Origin: DASZGI01 sp035938995
GTDB lineage: Bacteria > Actinomycetota > Actinomycetes > Streptomycetales > Catenulisporaceae
Reading direction: 5' to 3'
Length of the DNA stretch: 64,000 nt
NCBI RefSeq assembly: GCF_035938995.1
Contig: NZ_DASZGI010000081.1
Location: forward strand, 23,946 to 87,945
Below, piece after piece: positions 34,797 to 43,844 of the stretch. A program made the translations under genes and the position numbers. Every line of letters begins with the position of its first letter. The stretch's first letter is position 1. Below the pieces are notes generated by a model. The model did not search any database and was not told where the DNA came from. It saw nothing but the letters and a program-made list of their open reading frames with translations.

Positions 34797-36505
34797 CGGC
34801 CGGAGGGGGCGGGTGCGGATTCCGGCGAGCCGTTGGGCAACGGGACAGCCGGCGATGGAGCGTCGATCTCGGTCTGACCTGCGCCGCAGCCTGTGGCACC
34901 CGCCACCGTGGGCAGTCGCACGGTGAGTGCTGCGCCGCCTAGCGCGGCGTCGTGCGACACCTCGACCGTGCCGTCGTTGCGGTTGACGCTCTGCCGCACC
35001 AGGGCGAGGCCGATACCGTGCCCGGCCTCGTTCTTGGTGGTCCAGCCGCGGGTGAACAGGTCCTCGACCCGCTCGGGGTCGATACCCGCGCCGCTGTCGG
35101 CCACCCGCAGCTCGAGGCCGCGCGGCACGGCGCGCAGGCTGACCGCGACCCGGCGCGGCGGCGGGGCGATCAGCGCCGCGTCGATCGCGTTGTCGATCAG
35201 GTTGCCGAGGATGGTGACCAGGTCCCGGGTGGCCACCGCGAGGTCCGGGGCGGCCGTGTCGTCGCTCACCGACAGCTCGACACCCTGCTCGGCCGCCTGG
35301 GAGGCCTTGCCGAGCAGCAGCGCGACCACCGCGGGGTCGCCGACGGCCGCGAGTAGGCGGTCGACCAGCTGCTGCGACGCGGCGAGTTCCGCGGTGGCGA
35401 ACTGCACCGCCTCCTGGGTCCGGCCCAGCTCGACCATGGTCACCACGGTGTGCAGCCGGTTGGCCGCCTCGTGCGCGGAAGCCGAGAGCGCGGCGGCGAA
35501 TCCGCGTGCCGAGTCCAGCTCGCCGGCCAGCGCGCGCAGCTCGGTGTGGTCGCGCAGCGTCGTGACGGTGCCCAGCAGCCGGCCGTCGCGCCGGGCCGGG
35601 GACTGGTTGACCGCCAGCACCCGGTCGCCGGCCAGGTGCGTTTCGTCGTGCGCCTCGTGTCCCGCGGCGAGCAGCGCCGCGAGCGCCGGATCCAGGCCGA
35701 GTTCGGCGACCGACCGCCCGGCGGGGTCGGCGTCAAGGCCGAGCAGCCGCACCGCCTCGTCGTTCGCCAGCAGGACCCTGCGATGCCGGTCAACTACGAG
35801 CAGTCCCTCGCGCATCGCGTGCAGTACCGCGTCGTGGTGCTCGTAGAGGCGGGTGATCTCCTGCGGGCCGAGCCCGAGGGTCTGTTTGCGCAGCCGCCGC
35901 GCCACACCCCACGAACCGAGCGCGACGACCGCGGCCGCGCCCACCGCGATCGCCAGGATCAGCAGCAGATCGCGGTGGACGAGCGCGGAGAGCTGTTCGA
36001 GCGTGATGCCCACCGAGACCAGACCCACGATGCGGTGCGAGGCGTCGTAGATCGGCGCCACCGACCGGACCGAGGGCCCGAGCGTGCCGGTATAGGTCTC
36101 GCTGAATGGGTGGCCCGCCAGCGCCGGGGCGGTGTCGCCGATGTAGTGCTTGCCGATCTCGCTCGGGGTCGGGTGGGTGTACCGGATCCCGGCGGGGCTC
36201 ATCACCACCACGAAGTCGACGCCGGTCGAGTGCTGCACGCGCAGGGCCATCGGCTGAAGTTGCGCGGTGGGGTCTATGGAGGTCACGGCGTCGGCTATGC
36301 CCGGCGCGGTGGCCAGGGTCTCGGCCAGCGCCAGCGTCTGCGTCCGGGCGTGCGAGACCTGGTTGGAGCGGGCGACCTCGACGGCGGCGAGCGTGCCCAC
36401 GACGGTCAGCAGCGCGATGATGCCGAGCTGAAACAGGAGCACCTGCATGGCGATGCTGGGACGCGCCTTGCGGACGGTCAGGCGGCCTAGTCTCGGACGC
36501 TGCAT
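34793..36505 (-). CDS. CitA/DcuS-type sensor histidine kinase
   Basis: A 570-residue membrane sensor. TM1 (about 22-43), an extracytoplasmic PAS (PDC/CitA-like) domain to about residue 175 with ATAPGIADAV, GIRYTHPTPSEIGKHY and GLVSVGITLEQL, TM2 (about 180-203), a cytoplasmic PAS domain and a DcuS-type kinase core follow. The phosphorylated His is in SAHEAANRLHT; N-box is NLIDNAID and G-box DSGAGI. Ligand should be a di- or tricarboxylate by family. The ATG at 36505 directly precedes a basic N-terminus and TM1. Confidence 0.9.
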   Translation of the reverse strand: MQRPRLGRLTVRKARPSIAMQVLLFQLGIIALLTVVGTLAAVEVARSNQVSHARTQTLALAETLATAPGIADAVTSIDPTAQLQPMALRVQHSTGVDFVVVMSPAGIRYTHPTPSEIGKHYIGDTAPALAGHPFSETYTGTLGPSVRSVAPIYDASHRIVGLVSVGITLEQLSALVHRDLLLILAIAVGAAAVVALGSWGVARRLRKQTLGLGPQEITRLYEHHDAVLHAMREGLLVVDRHRRVLLANDEAVRLLGLDADPAGRSVAELGLDPALAALLAAGHEAHDETHLAGDRVLAVNQSPARRDGRLLGTVTTLRDHTELRALAGELDSARGFAAALSASAHEAANRLHTVVTMVELGRTQEAVQFATAELAASQQLVDRLLAAVGDPAVVALLLGKASQAAEQGVELSVSDDTAAPDLAVATRDLVTILGNLIDNAIDAALIAPPPRRVAVSLRAVPRGLELRVADSGAGIDPERVEDLFTRGWTTKNEAGHGIGLALVRQSVNRNDGTVEVSHDAALGGAALTVRLPTVAGATGCGAGQTEIDAPSPAVPLPNGSPESAPAPSGR

Positions 36506-36574
36506 GCGGCTCAGTGTTACACCTGCACTCGCCCCGGCCCAGCCCATCAGCGCCGCCGCTGCCGACCGGTCTTC

Positions 36575-36592
36575 CCGTTGGTTTCCCAACGG
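36575..36592. promoter_or_regulatory. Inverted repeat in the citA-dctA divergent promoter
   Basis: CCGTTGG-TTTC-CCAACGG is a perfect 7-bp inverted repeat with a 4-nt spacer, 70 bp from the citA start and about 145 bp from dctA. It is a candidate binding site for the CitB-type regulator. Confidence 0.4.
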
Positions 36593-36738
36593 CCCGTGTG
36601 CTTTATGCGCGTAATGCAGACCAGCCGGTGTGCCGTGCGCCACATTTCTCGCGGCGCCTGTGTTACGTCCCGTTCACCGCGCTGATCCGAAGTTCCGCCG
36701 CCGCCAGTCCTGTGTCCACATCAGCCAATGGAGCCATG

Positions 36739-38094
36739 ATGTCCGCGACATCCGCAGCAGCCGCGCCCATCGCGCGGCCGCACCGTTCCGCCTGGTATCG
36801 CAAGCTCTACATATGGGTCCTGGTCGGCATCGCCGCCGGGATCGGCGTGGGCGCGGCGTGGCCGGGCACCGGCGCGAACCTCCAGCCGCTCGGCTCGACC
36901 TTCGTCAGCATGATCACCATGGTGGTCACCCCGATCATCTTCGTCACCATCGTGGGCGGCATCGCCGGGGTGGACGACCTGCGCAAGGTAGGCCGCATCG
37001 GGGTCAAGTCGCTGATCTACTTCGAGGGGATGACGACCCTCGCGCTGGTGCTCGGCCTGGTCGCGATCGACGTCTTCCACCCGGGAAGCTCGATCCACGC
37101 GAACCCGGCCACGCTCAAGCTGACCGGCACTGCGGCCCAGTACGCCTCTGCGGGCAAGGCGCAGGGCTTCTGGTCGATCCTCACCGAGATCGTCCCGTCC
37201 AGCGCGTTCGGCGCCTTCGCCAGCGGCAACGACCTTCAGGTGGTGTTCTTCTCGATCCTGTTCGGCGTGGCGATCAAGCTGGTCGGCGCGCCAGCCGCGG
37301 GGATCGCCGCCGGGGTGGACAAGTTCGGCAAGGTGATGTTCGCGATCCTGCGCATCATCATGTACGCCGCACCGGTCGGCGCGTTCGGCGCGATGGCGTT
37401 CACCGTCGGCAAGTACGGCGTGCACACGCTCACCAGCCTCGGCTCGCTCATCGGTCTGACCTACGGCGCCAGCGCGGTCTTCGTCGTGGTGGGCCTCGGC
37501 GCGGTCTGCGCGGTGTTCCGGCTCAACATCCTGGCGCTCCTGCGCTACATCAAGGACGAGCTGGTGATCATACTCGGCACCTCGTCGAGCGAGACCGTTC
37601 TGCCGCAGCTGATGCGCAAGGTGGAGCGGGCCGGCGTGCCCGAGGACGTGGTCGGCCTGACCATCCCGACCGGCTACTCGTTCAACCTGGACGGCACCTG
37701 CATCTACCTGACCCTCGCGGCGCTGTTCGTCGCGCAGGCCACCGGGGTGCACCTGTCCCTGGCGCAGCAGCTGGGCATCCTGGCGATCCTGCTGCTGACC
37801 AGCAAGGGCGCGGCCGGGGTGACCGGTTCGGGCTTCATCGTGCTGGCGGCGACCCTCGCGTCGGTCGGCTCGATCCCGGTCGCCGGCATCATGCTCATCT
37901 TCGGCATCGACCGGTTCATGTCCACCTGCCGCGCGCTGACCAACGCCTGCGGCAACGTGGTCGGGTCGTTCGCCGTCGCCGCCTGGGAGGGCGTCCTCGA
38001 CCGCGACAAGGCGGTGCGGGTACTGGGCGGTCACGACGACTTCGACCGCGAACAACCGGAGAGCGTCGGACAGCCCGCGCTCGAAACAGTCTGA
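36739..38094 (+). CDS. dctA: C4-dicarboxylate:cation symporter DctA
   Basis: A 451-residue SLC1-fold transporter. The first hairpin loop has the serine-rich GTSSSETVLPQL, TM7 has YSFNLDGTCIYL, the second hairpin is SKGAAGVTGSGF and TM8 has DRFMSTCRALTNACGN, all typical of DctA. It imports succinate, fumarate or malate with cations. Two ATGs occur in tandem; the second (36739) is preferred because GGAG is 5 nt upstream. It diverges from the CitAB genes, which very likely control it. Confidence 0.92.
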   Translation: MSATSAAAAPIARPHRSAWYRKLYIWVLVGIAAGIGVGAAWPGTGANLQPLGSTFVSMITMVVTPIIFVTIVGGIAGVDDLRKVGRIGVKSLIYFEGMTTLALVLGLVAIDVFHPGSSIHANPATLKLTGTAAQYASAGKAQGFWSILTEIVPSSAFGAFASGNDLQVVFFSILFGVAIKLVGAPAAGIAAGVDKFGKVMFAILRIIMYAAPVGAFGAMAFTVGKYGVHTLTSLGSLIGLTYGASAVFVVVGLGAVCAVFRLNILALLRYIKDELVIILGTSSSETVLPQLMRKVERAGVPEDVVGLTIPTGYSFNLDGTCIYLTLAALFVAQATGVHLSLAQQLGILAILLLTSKGAAGVTGSGFIVLAATLASVGSIPVAGIMLIFGIDRFMSTCRALTNACGNVVGSFAVAAWEGVLDRDKAVRVLGGHDDFDREQPESVGQPALETV

Positions 38095-38124
38095 CCCGAG
38101 ACGGTCGCGGCTCACGCGACCGAC

Positions 38125-38158
38125 GCCGCCCCGCGCTGCCGCTCCAGCGCGGGGCGGC
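38125..38158 (+). terminator. Terminator between dctA and the MinD-like gene
   Basis: Perfect 13-bp inverted repeat (38125-38137 with 38146-38158) with an 8-nt loop, followed by TTGCTG. It lies between converging genes. Confidence 0.8.
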
Positions 38159-38188
38159 TTGCTGCGGCGCGCGATGCTTACGGGCCGC

Positions 38189-39244
38189 TCAGCGCAGGGC
38201 GGCCCGTCCGGCCTGCCGCAGCAGGAGCTCGGATAAGGACCCAGTGCCCCCGGGTGCGGGCGGCTCGAGTGCGGCCTCGCCCTCGGGGATCCACGGCAGG
38301 CGCGCGGCCGACGCCACCGCGCGGGCCAGTTCCAGCGCTTCCGCGCGGTCGAGCGCGGCGGCGTCGAAGCCGGGGCGTCCGCCCCGCTCGGTGAGGGTTC
38401 GGTCGTGGCCGAGTTCGACCACCGCGCCGATCCGGCCCTCGATCAGCTGCCGCCAAGCCTCAGGCAGCGCGTCGGACCGGCGGCGGGTGCCACCGCGCCG
38501 CTCGGTCACCGCCACCACGATGCGGTCAACGGGCAGGCGCACCTGCGCGATGCACGTGAGGGCGTCGACCGTGCGCTGGAGCGATGCCTCGCCACTGTCG
38601 GTCACCCACACCGCTGCGGTGTTCAGGAACGGGGTGGCGAACCAGGCCGCGATCGACGACATCGCGCCGCCCGCCGCCTGCGCCGAGAGCCGGGCGCCCT
38701 CCAGCGAGTCGCCGTCCACCACCGCCGCGCGCAGGCCGGGCAGCACCGGCAGCCACCAGCGCGGGCCCGGGTCGCCGCCGAGGTAGGACGCGGACGGCTG
38801 GCCAGTGTCGGTCAGCACCCACAGCGGGGTTGGCGCGTCCACGTGCATCTGGGAGGCGGCCGAGTCGGTCAGCTGGGCCAGGTCGGCGTCCGATCCCCCG
38901 GCGGAGCCGCGGAAGCCGGCCAGGGTCGAGGTCCCGGAGGCGGCCGCCGTGGTCACCCAGGCCGGCCACGGGCTCTGGCCGCGCGGCGCGATGTCCAGCA
39001 CGGCGCAGCCGCGGTTGTCGTTGGAGGCGACCGCGGTGTGCCGGTGCAGTGTCGCCGCGAGCAGCGCCGCGACCGTCGTGCGGCCCACGCCGCCGCAGCC
39101 GGAGACCACGGGCACCACCAGCCGCCGGTCGGGCGCGATCATCACCGCGCCGCCGGCCGGTCCGCGGGCGCTCACCGTCGAACGATGTGCGGCGCCAGCA
39201 CCCATCGCGATCCCCACCTTGTCGTCGACCGGACGTTGTTCCAT
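38189..39244 (-). CDS. MinD/ParA-like protein with altered Walker A
   Basis: About 351 residues. The P-loop reads VSGCGGVGRTTVAALLAATL: relative to the deviant Walker A KGGxGKT both lysines are replaced, the first by Cys and the second by Arg. Later segments (AVLDIAPRG, VWVTDSGEASLQRTVDAL, VDRIVVAVTE) keep the MinD-like strand order. Hydrolysis may be lost or altered. Its neighbour upstream is the LysM-BTAD protein, a pair found beside Tad-pilus or secretion genes in streptomycetes. The start is uncertain (ATG 39244 or a downstream ATG at residue 13). Confidence 0.65.
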   Translation of the reverse strand: MEQRPVDDKVGIAMGAGAAHRSTVSARGPAGGAVMIAPDRRLVVPVVSGCGGVGRTTVAALLAATLHRHTAVASNDNRGCAVLDIAPRGQSPWPAWVTTAAASGTSTLAGFRGSAGGSDADLAQLTDSAASQMHVDAPTPLWVLTDTGQPSASYLGGDPGPRWWLPVLPGLRAAVVDGDSLEGARLSAQAAGGAMSSIAAWFATPFLNTAAVWVTDSGEASLQRTVDALTCIAQVRLPVDRIVVAVTERRGGTRRRSDALPEAWRQLIEGRIGAVVELGHDRTLTERGGRPGFDAAALDRAEALELARAVASAARLPWIPEGEAALEPPAPGGTGSLSELLLRQAGRAALR

Positions 39245-39354
39245 GAAACGTGCGCTCTCCGAACTGTGTTCAATTGGCTCCTCAAGATCGGCCGGGGCTT
39301 TATGGCGGCTGTGGATCGCGTGCCTGGCCGACCTTGAGGAGCGGGTCCTTCGCT

Positions 39355-39410
39355 GGCGGCCGCCCGTCGCCGTGGGCGTGTAGTAGAACACTGTCTCACG
39401 GGCGGCCGCC
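39355..39410 (-). terminator. Possible long-loop hairpin after the LysM-BTAD gene
   Basis: GGCGGCCGCCCGT (39355-39367) pairs perfectly with 39398-39410 across a 30-nt loop, between the LysM-BTAD stop and the MinD-like start. It could be an attenuating terminator between the two genes. Confidence 0.4.
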
Positions 39411-39457
39411 CCAAACGTCCTTTATTCAATTCACCGCGCAACTGTGGCGAGTACCTG

Positions 39458-42355
39458 TCAGTGCATCTCCTGGACCAGGCGTTCGGCCATGGCCTCGGTC
39501 ACCGGATGCAGGTCGGTCTCGCCGTACCGGTGCCACGCCCGCACCCGCAGGTCCGCCACGACCGATTCCAGCCGCGCCCGGTCACCCTCCGCCGCGATGC
39601 CGCGCAGCTTGATCTGGACCAGCCGCTCGTCGTCCGGGGCGCCGAGCAGCCCCTGCTCCGCCGCCTGCTGCGCGCCGGCGGTGTCGCCGCGGGCCAGTCG
39701 CACCGAGGCCAGCCGGTACGCCGCGTCGGCCACCACCGCGGGCACCTCGGTCTCCTGGGTGCCGAAACCGAGCCAGGAGTAGCGGCCCGGCGGCCGGTCG
39801 GCCAGCAGTTCGCCGCGCACCTGGCCCAGCGCCCGTGACAGCGCCGCGTCGACCAGGTCGGGGCGGTCGGCCGGAACTCGGTCCGCGTCCCGGTAGGCGA
39901 TCTGGAACTCGTCCCAGTCGCTGCGCACGTCGTCGCCGAGCCGGACCACTCCGTCGGCGGAGATGGTCAACCGGGGGCCGTGCGGTCCGTCGCCGAGCCA
40001 GGCGCGCATGTCGCGCAGCATCCGGTCGCGGGCGGCCGGGGTGATGCCGCGCGGCCACAGCGCCCGCGCGAACACCGGCGCGGGCAGCCCGGCCCGGTGG
40101 AAGAGCAGGAGCACCAGGGCCTCGGTGAACAGCGGCCCGCGCGCCGCGTCGGCCGGACCGACGCCGGTCAGCTGAACCGGGCCGAGGACGCAGGCCCGCA
40201 CTCCCGGCGCCCCGTCCGTCGTTTCGAGGCTGTCCGGCAGCAGGGCGTCGGAGGGCCGGAGCGAGACGCTGGACGGACGCGGCGCGGCGGCGGCCCGGAA
40301 CAGTGCGCCGAGCGCGGAGGCGAGGGCGTCGGGCAGCCGGGACGCGGCCAGTTCCCCGGGCAGGCCGGGGCCGCGCAGCCGGCCGACCGGGTCGACGCCG
40401 AAGCCTGACATGTCCTCGATCGGCTGGTCGGTGCCGAGCAGGGCGGTCGTGCTTCCGTCCGGACGGGTCGTCAGGGCGCGCAGCCGCGCGAGGTCGACCG
40501 GATGCACGTTCTCCGCGACCAGCAGGCGGACGAGGTGCGGCCCGGTGGCGGCAGACTCGTGTTCGAGGGCGGACAAGGCGCCCTCCAGCACGGGGTGCAC
40601 GCGCAGCCGCTCGGGGGCAAGCAGAGTCAGCTCGGGCGGCACACCGAACGCCTCGATCCGGATCTGATCGGCCCAGGGCGCCGCAGCGAGCGTCGCCGCG
40701 GCCGCGGCCAGGACAGCGCGGCGCTGGCGCTGCGGGCCGGTGACTGCGGTGCAGCGGCCCTCAGCCGACTCGAGGTTGATCAGGATCTGCTCGTCGCCTA
40801 TGGCGCCGACACACAGCAGCAGCGGATAGGGCACGGGCGACGCGGACGGGTGCGCCGCGTCGGCCGGGGTGAGCGTGGAGAGGGCGGTACGCGCGAAGCG
40901 CCAGTGCTGTCCGTCGGTGGTGACGGTCCAGGGTTCGGGCGGCGCGAAGTCGGGCTCGGCCAGGGCCAGCGTCAGCGCTTCGCGATCGACTCGCCCGCCC
41001 GTCACCGTCGGCGGAATACGTCCGGCCTGCTCGCACGCGGTCCGCAGGGCGCGCAGGGAACGGTCGACCAGTTCCACGGTGTCGGTCGCAGCGGCGGCGC
41101 GGATGGTGCGCTCGACCTCGGCGACGGCCGGTTCGGGCGGCGCGGGCGCCGGGTCGCCGGGGTGGTCGCGGCGCCGACGCCGGGAGGCGGCCGTCAGCGC
41201 GGTGAGCAGTCCGGCGGCGAGTACCGGGGAGCCGATGAGCGCGACATAGGGCAGCACGTCGGCGATCGAGTGCAGCACCGATCCGTCCGCGGCCGGGTGG
41301 GCGCCTGCTGGTTCCCGCTGCGGCGCGGGCCGAGCGCCGACCGGGTGCGCGAGCGAGTTGGAGTTGGGCGCGGTGTGGGTGGCCGCGGATCCGCCCGCCG
41401 CGCCGTTGGCTGAGCCCGGGGCGGCCGCGCCCGGCATTGTGTAGGCGTGCGTGGCACCGGCGGATGGCGCGCCGCCGTTCGCAGGCTGGGTGGGCGGGGG
41501 CGTGGCCGAGATGGGCGCCGAGGTGGCGGGAGTGGAGATCTGGTCGGTGAGCCCGGGGCCGCTGGCGTCGGGGGGCAGCGCCAGCAGCCAGCCGGGCCGG
41601 ATCAGGCTCTCCTGCTGCAGCTCGGTGCCGTCCGGCTGGAGCCTGCCCTGGTTGAGGGCATATATCTCGCGGTAGCGGCGGCCGTCGCCGAGGTAGCGCT
41701 CGGCGATGTCCCACAGCGAGTCGTGGTGGCGCCCGTCTGGCGGCTGGACCACGTAGTACTTGACCGCGCCCGCGGCGAACGACGCGATGGGGTCATCCAG
41801 CAGCCGGCCATGCCCGACCGCGACGCGTGGCTGCGGCTGCGGCTGCGGTGCGGAGCGCTGCTGCGCGGGGACGGTGGCGGTGAACGAGGCGCGCGCCGCG
41901 TGCACCGCGGGTATGTGCGTGCCGATACCGACGGACCCGGTTGTGGCCACGGCGACCGGGCGGGCCATTGCGGCGGGCGCGAGCGCGGCGGACAGGGTGG
42001 TGGTGAACGCGACGGCGACGAGCGTGTGCGCGAGGGCGCGGTTCGCCGAGATGCCGGGGACCCGGAACGGCGGCCTGCCGCCCGCCCGCGCGGCCCAGAC
42101 CTCGACGATGACGCAGGCGGTGAACTGGGCCCAGATGAGCCAGGCGAGCAGCGCGCCGACCCGGGCCAGCGTGTGCAGCGTGAACGGGTGGTGCGGGACG
42201 CCGTGCGGCAGCCGCACACCGGTCAGCGGCCACCCGATGAGATACGCCAGCAGCAGCGGCACCCCGACGACGAGGCAGGCAAGTAACGCCCACGCCGCGA
42301 GCACGGCCGGGGCGGACCGCTCTCGGTGCCCGGCCCGTCGGCTCGGCACACGCAT
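39458..42355 (-). CDS. Membrane protein with LysM and BTAD domains
   Basis: A 965-residue protein. Three membrane segments in the first 135 residues, an Ala/Pro/Gln stretch, a LysM-like domain (about 200-265: YYVVQPPDGRHHDSLWDIAERYLGDG...EIYALNQG), another membrane segment (about 365-390) and a large C-terminal part. The last 230 residues form a winged-helix-like segment and a bacterial transcriptional activator domain (VDAALSRALGQVRGELLAD), as in SARP regulators, but membrane-anchored. Family members in streptomycetes sit in pilus/secretion loci. The wall-binding LysM and cytoplasmic BTAD suggest envelope-to-cytoplasm signalling; this is inference. Confidence 0.8.
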   Translation of the reverse strand: MRVPSRRAGHRERSAPAVLAAWALLACLVVGVPLLLAYLIGWPLTGVRLPHGVPHHPFTLHTLARVGALLAWLIWAQFTACVIVEVWAARAGGRPPFRVPGISANRALAHTLVAVAFTTTLSAALAPAAMARPVAVATTGSVGIGTHIPAVHAARASFTATVPAQQRSAPQPQPQPRVAVGHGRLLDDPIASFAAGAVKYYVVQPPDGRHHDSLWDIAERYLGDGRRYREIYALNQGRLQPDGTELQQESLIRPGWLLALPPDASGPGLTDQISTPATSAPISATPPPTQPANGGAPSAGATHAYTMPGAAAPGSANGAAGGSAATHTAPNSNSLAHPVGARPAPQREPAGAHPAADGSVLHSIADVLPYVALIGSPVLAAGLLTALTAASRRRRRDHPGDPAPAPPEPAVAEVERTIRAAAATDTVELVDRSLRALRTACEQAGRIPPTVTGGRVDREALTLALAEPDFAPPEPWTVTTDGQHWRFARTALSTLTPADAAHPSASPVPYPLLLCVGAIGDEQILINLESAEGRCTAVTGPQRQRRAVLAAAAATLAAAPWADQIRIEAFGVPPELTLLAPERLRVHPVLEGALSALEHESAATGPHLVRLLVAENVHPVDLARLRALTTRPDGSTTALLGTDQPIEDMSGFGVDPVGRLRGPGLPGELAASRLPDALASALGALFRAAAAPRPSSVSLRPSDALLPDSLETTDGAPGVRACVLGPVQLTGVGPADAARGPLFTEALVLLLFHRAGLPAPVFARALWPRGITPAARDRMLRDMRAWLGDGPHGPRLTISADGVVRLGDDVRSDWDEFQIAYRDADRVPADRPDLVDAALSRALGQVRGELLADRPPGRYSWLGFGTQETEVPAVVADAAYRLASVRLARGDTAGAQQAAEQGLLGAPDDERLVQIKLRGIAAEGDRARLESVVADLRVRAWHRYGETDLHPVTEAMAERLVQEMH

Positions 42356-42501
42356 CGCCCTCCCCTACGGGGAAGTAGCGGTGGCTTCGGCGCGCCGCAC
42401 GCTCCCCCAGTGACAATAAGCCGATCCAGTGTTCTGACGGACGACGGCGCCGTCGCAGAGCACCGATCCGCAAGCTACCAGCGCTACGCTGGGCAGACAA
42501 G

Positions 42502-43770
42502 ATGTCAGCCCAGCGTGACGCGGCGGCCGGTCTCCTGCGCCCCCGCCGCCCGCTGTGCGACACTGCGCAGGTGGCGCCACAAACGCGTGTGTCGAAGTCC
42601 GTCGCCCTCGAGTCCCAGCCGGTCGGGAAGAACCCGCGGGCACAGGGCCGGGAGCCGCGGACGCGGCGTTCGCCCGGCTCCAGCCGGCCCGGCGAGGAGG
42701 CCGGGGACGTGGCGAGGCGACCGGCGCCGCGACCTGCCGCGCACCCGGCCCGCACTGGCGGCCAAGGCGGCGGGCTGGGGTTTTGGGTGCGGCGGCGGCG
42801 CACCCGGTCGCACCTTTCCTACTTGCCGAAATGGACGGCGCGGCGGCCCGAGCCGTTCGGCGTGCAGGGGCTGCGCTGGCTTCCGGCGCCCACCGGATCG
42901 CGCGATCCGGCTCTTTTCCTGCACGGCGGCGCGGGCACGGTCCTCGCGGTCGCCGAGATGTCGCCCGGGGTGCTGCGCGGCCCCGAGGCGGGCGATCTGG
43001 GGGCACGGCTGGGCTCACTGCTTGAGCAGGCGATCCAGGCCGGGATTCCGTTGGCCCGGCTCCAAGTGCTGACCCAGGTACCGGGTCCGGTCGGACGCAC
43101 CCGGTCGTACATGGTCGTCGCGCTGGCGTATACGCGGGAGCTCGTGGCGCAAGCGGCGCAGTTCGCGCAGGGCGAGCGCGGCCTGACCACCGTCTGCGCG
43201 CGGCCCATGGTCGAGGTGTTCACCCAGCTGGCCGCGGACGGCACGTCCGGGGCGCGGCTCGGCCCACTGGTCCCGATGGACCGGACGGGGGTTACTTCCC
43301 TGCTGGCCTCGCTGGTGCTGCCGGGGCGGGGCATGGTCAACCTGCGACCCGGGGCCGAGGCCTGGCAGCCGACGGAGGTGGACGCGCGCGCCCCGAGGTG
43401 GGTGTCGATGACCGGCCCGGTCGGCCCGGCGGCGCAGACCTCGACCTGGTGGCACGCCACCGGCTGGGTCAAGCGGTGGCCGCGCGGGGCGCGCGGGATC
43501 GACGTCGCGGCCTCCGCCTCGTTTCTGCCGCCGGGCGTCAGCGGTGCGACCTCCGTGGTGGTCGGCATGGCCGGACCGGCCGGCGACCGCGCTCCGGCCG
43601 TGGCGGGGTACGTGACGGTGTCCGGCCACGACGCGGCGGAGATCGAGCTGGCCCGGATCGCGGCGCACGCGGCGGCCGAGGAGCGGGACGGTTTCGTCGA
43701 GTTCTGCGACCGGCGGCACCATCTGGCGTTCGCGAACACGCTGCCGCTGGCCACCGGCCTGCGCGGCTAG
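42502..43770 (+). CDS. EccE-like protein (uncertain)
   Basis: A 422-residue protein, divergent from the LysM-BTAD gene. The first 110 residues are Arg/Gly/Pro-rich low complexity. The rest resembles the soluble part of EccE-type ESX secretion proteins: a LLEQAIQAGIPLARLQVLTQ segment, RTRSYMVVALAYTREL, a TWWHATGWVKRWPR turn, and an ending FANTLPLATGLRG. The two N-terminal membrane helices of EccE are absent and no other ecc gene is present, so assignment is tentative; an SCO6880-like secretion protein is another possibility. The true start may be the GTG at about 42571. Confidence 0.4.
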   Translation: MSAQRDAAAGLLRPRRPLCDTAQVAPQTRVSKSVALESQPVGKNPRAQGREPRTRRSPGSSRPGEEAGDVARRPAPRPAAHPARTGGQGGGLGFWVRRRRTRSHLSYLPKWTARRPEPFGVQGLRWLPAPTGSRDPALFLHGGAGTVLAVAEMSPGVLRGPEAGDLGARLGSLLEQAIQAGIPLARLQVLTQVPGPVGRTRSYMVVALAYTRELVAQAAQFAQGERGLTTVCARPMVEVFTQLAADGTSGARLGPLVPMDRTGVTSLLASLVLPGRGMVNLRPGAEAWQPTEVDARAPRWVSMTGPVGPAAQTSTWWHATGWVKRWPRGARGIDVAASASFLPPGVSGATSVVVGMAGPAGDRAPAVAGYVTVSGHDAAEIELARIAAHAAAEERDGFVEFCDRRHHLAFANTLPLATGLRG

Positions 43771-43844
43771 GTTGGTGGTTCGCCAACGCCGCGAGCCGAA
43801 CACGCAGCAGGCGCCGCGGGCCCGGCGATCCTCCTAAACCCGCC

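Noticed and set aside
36630..38786. 718-residue plus-strand frame across dctA
   Set aside because: It is a shifted frame of dctA and beyond, Arg/Gly-rich with no domains; dctA itself has all family motifs.
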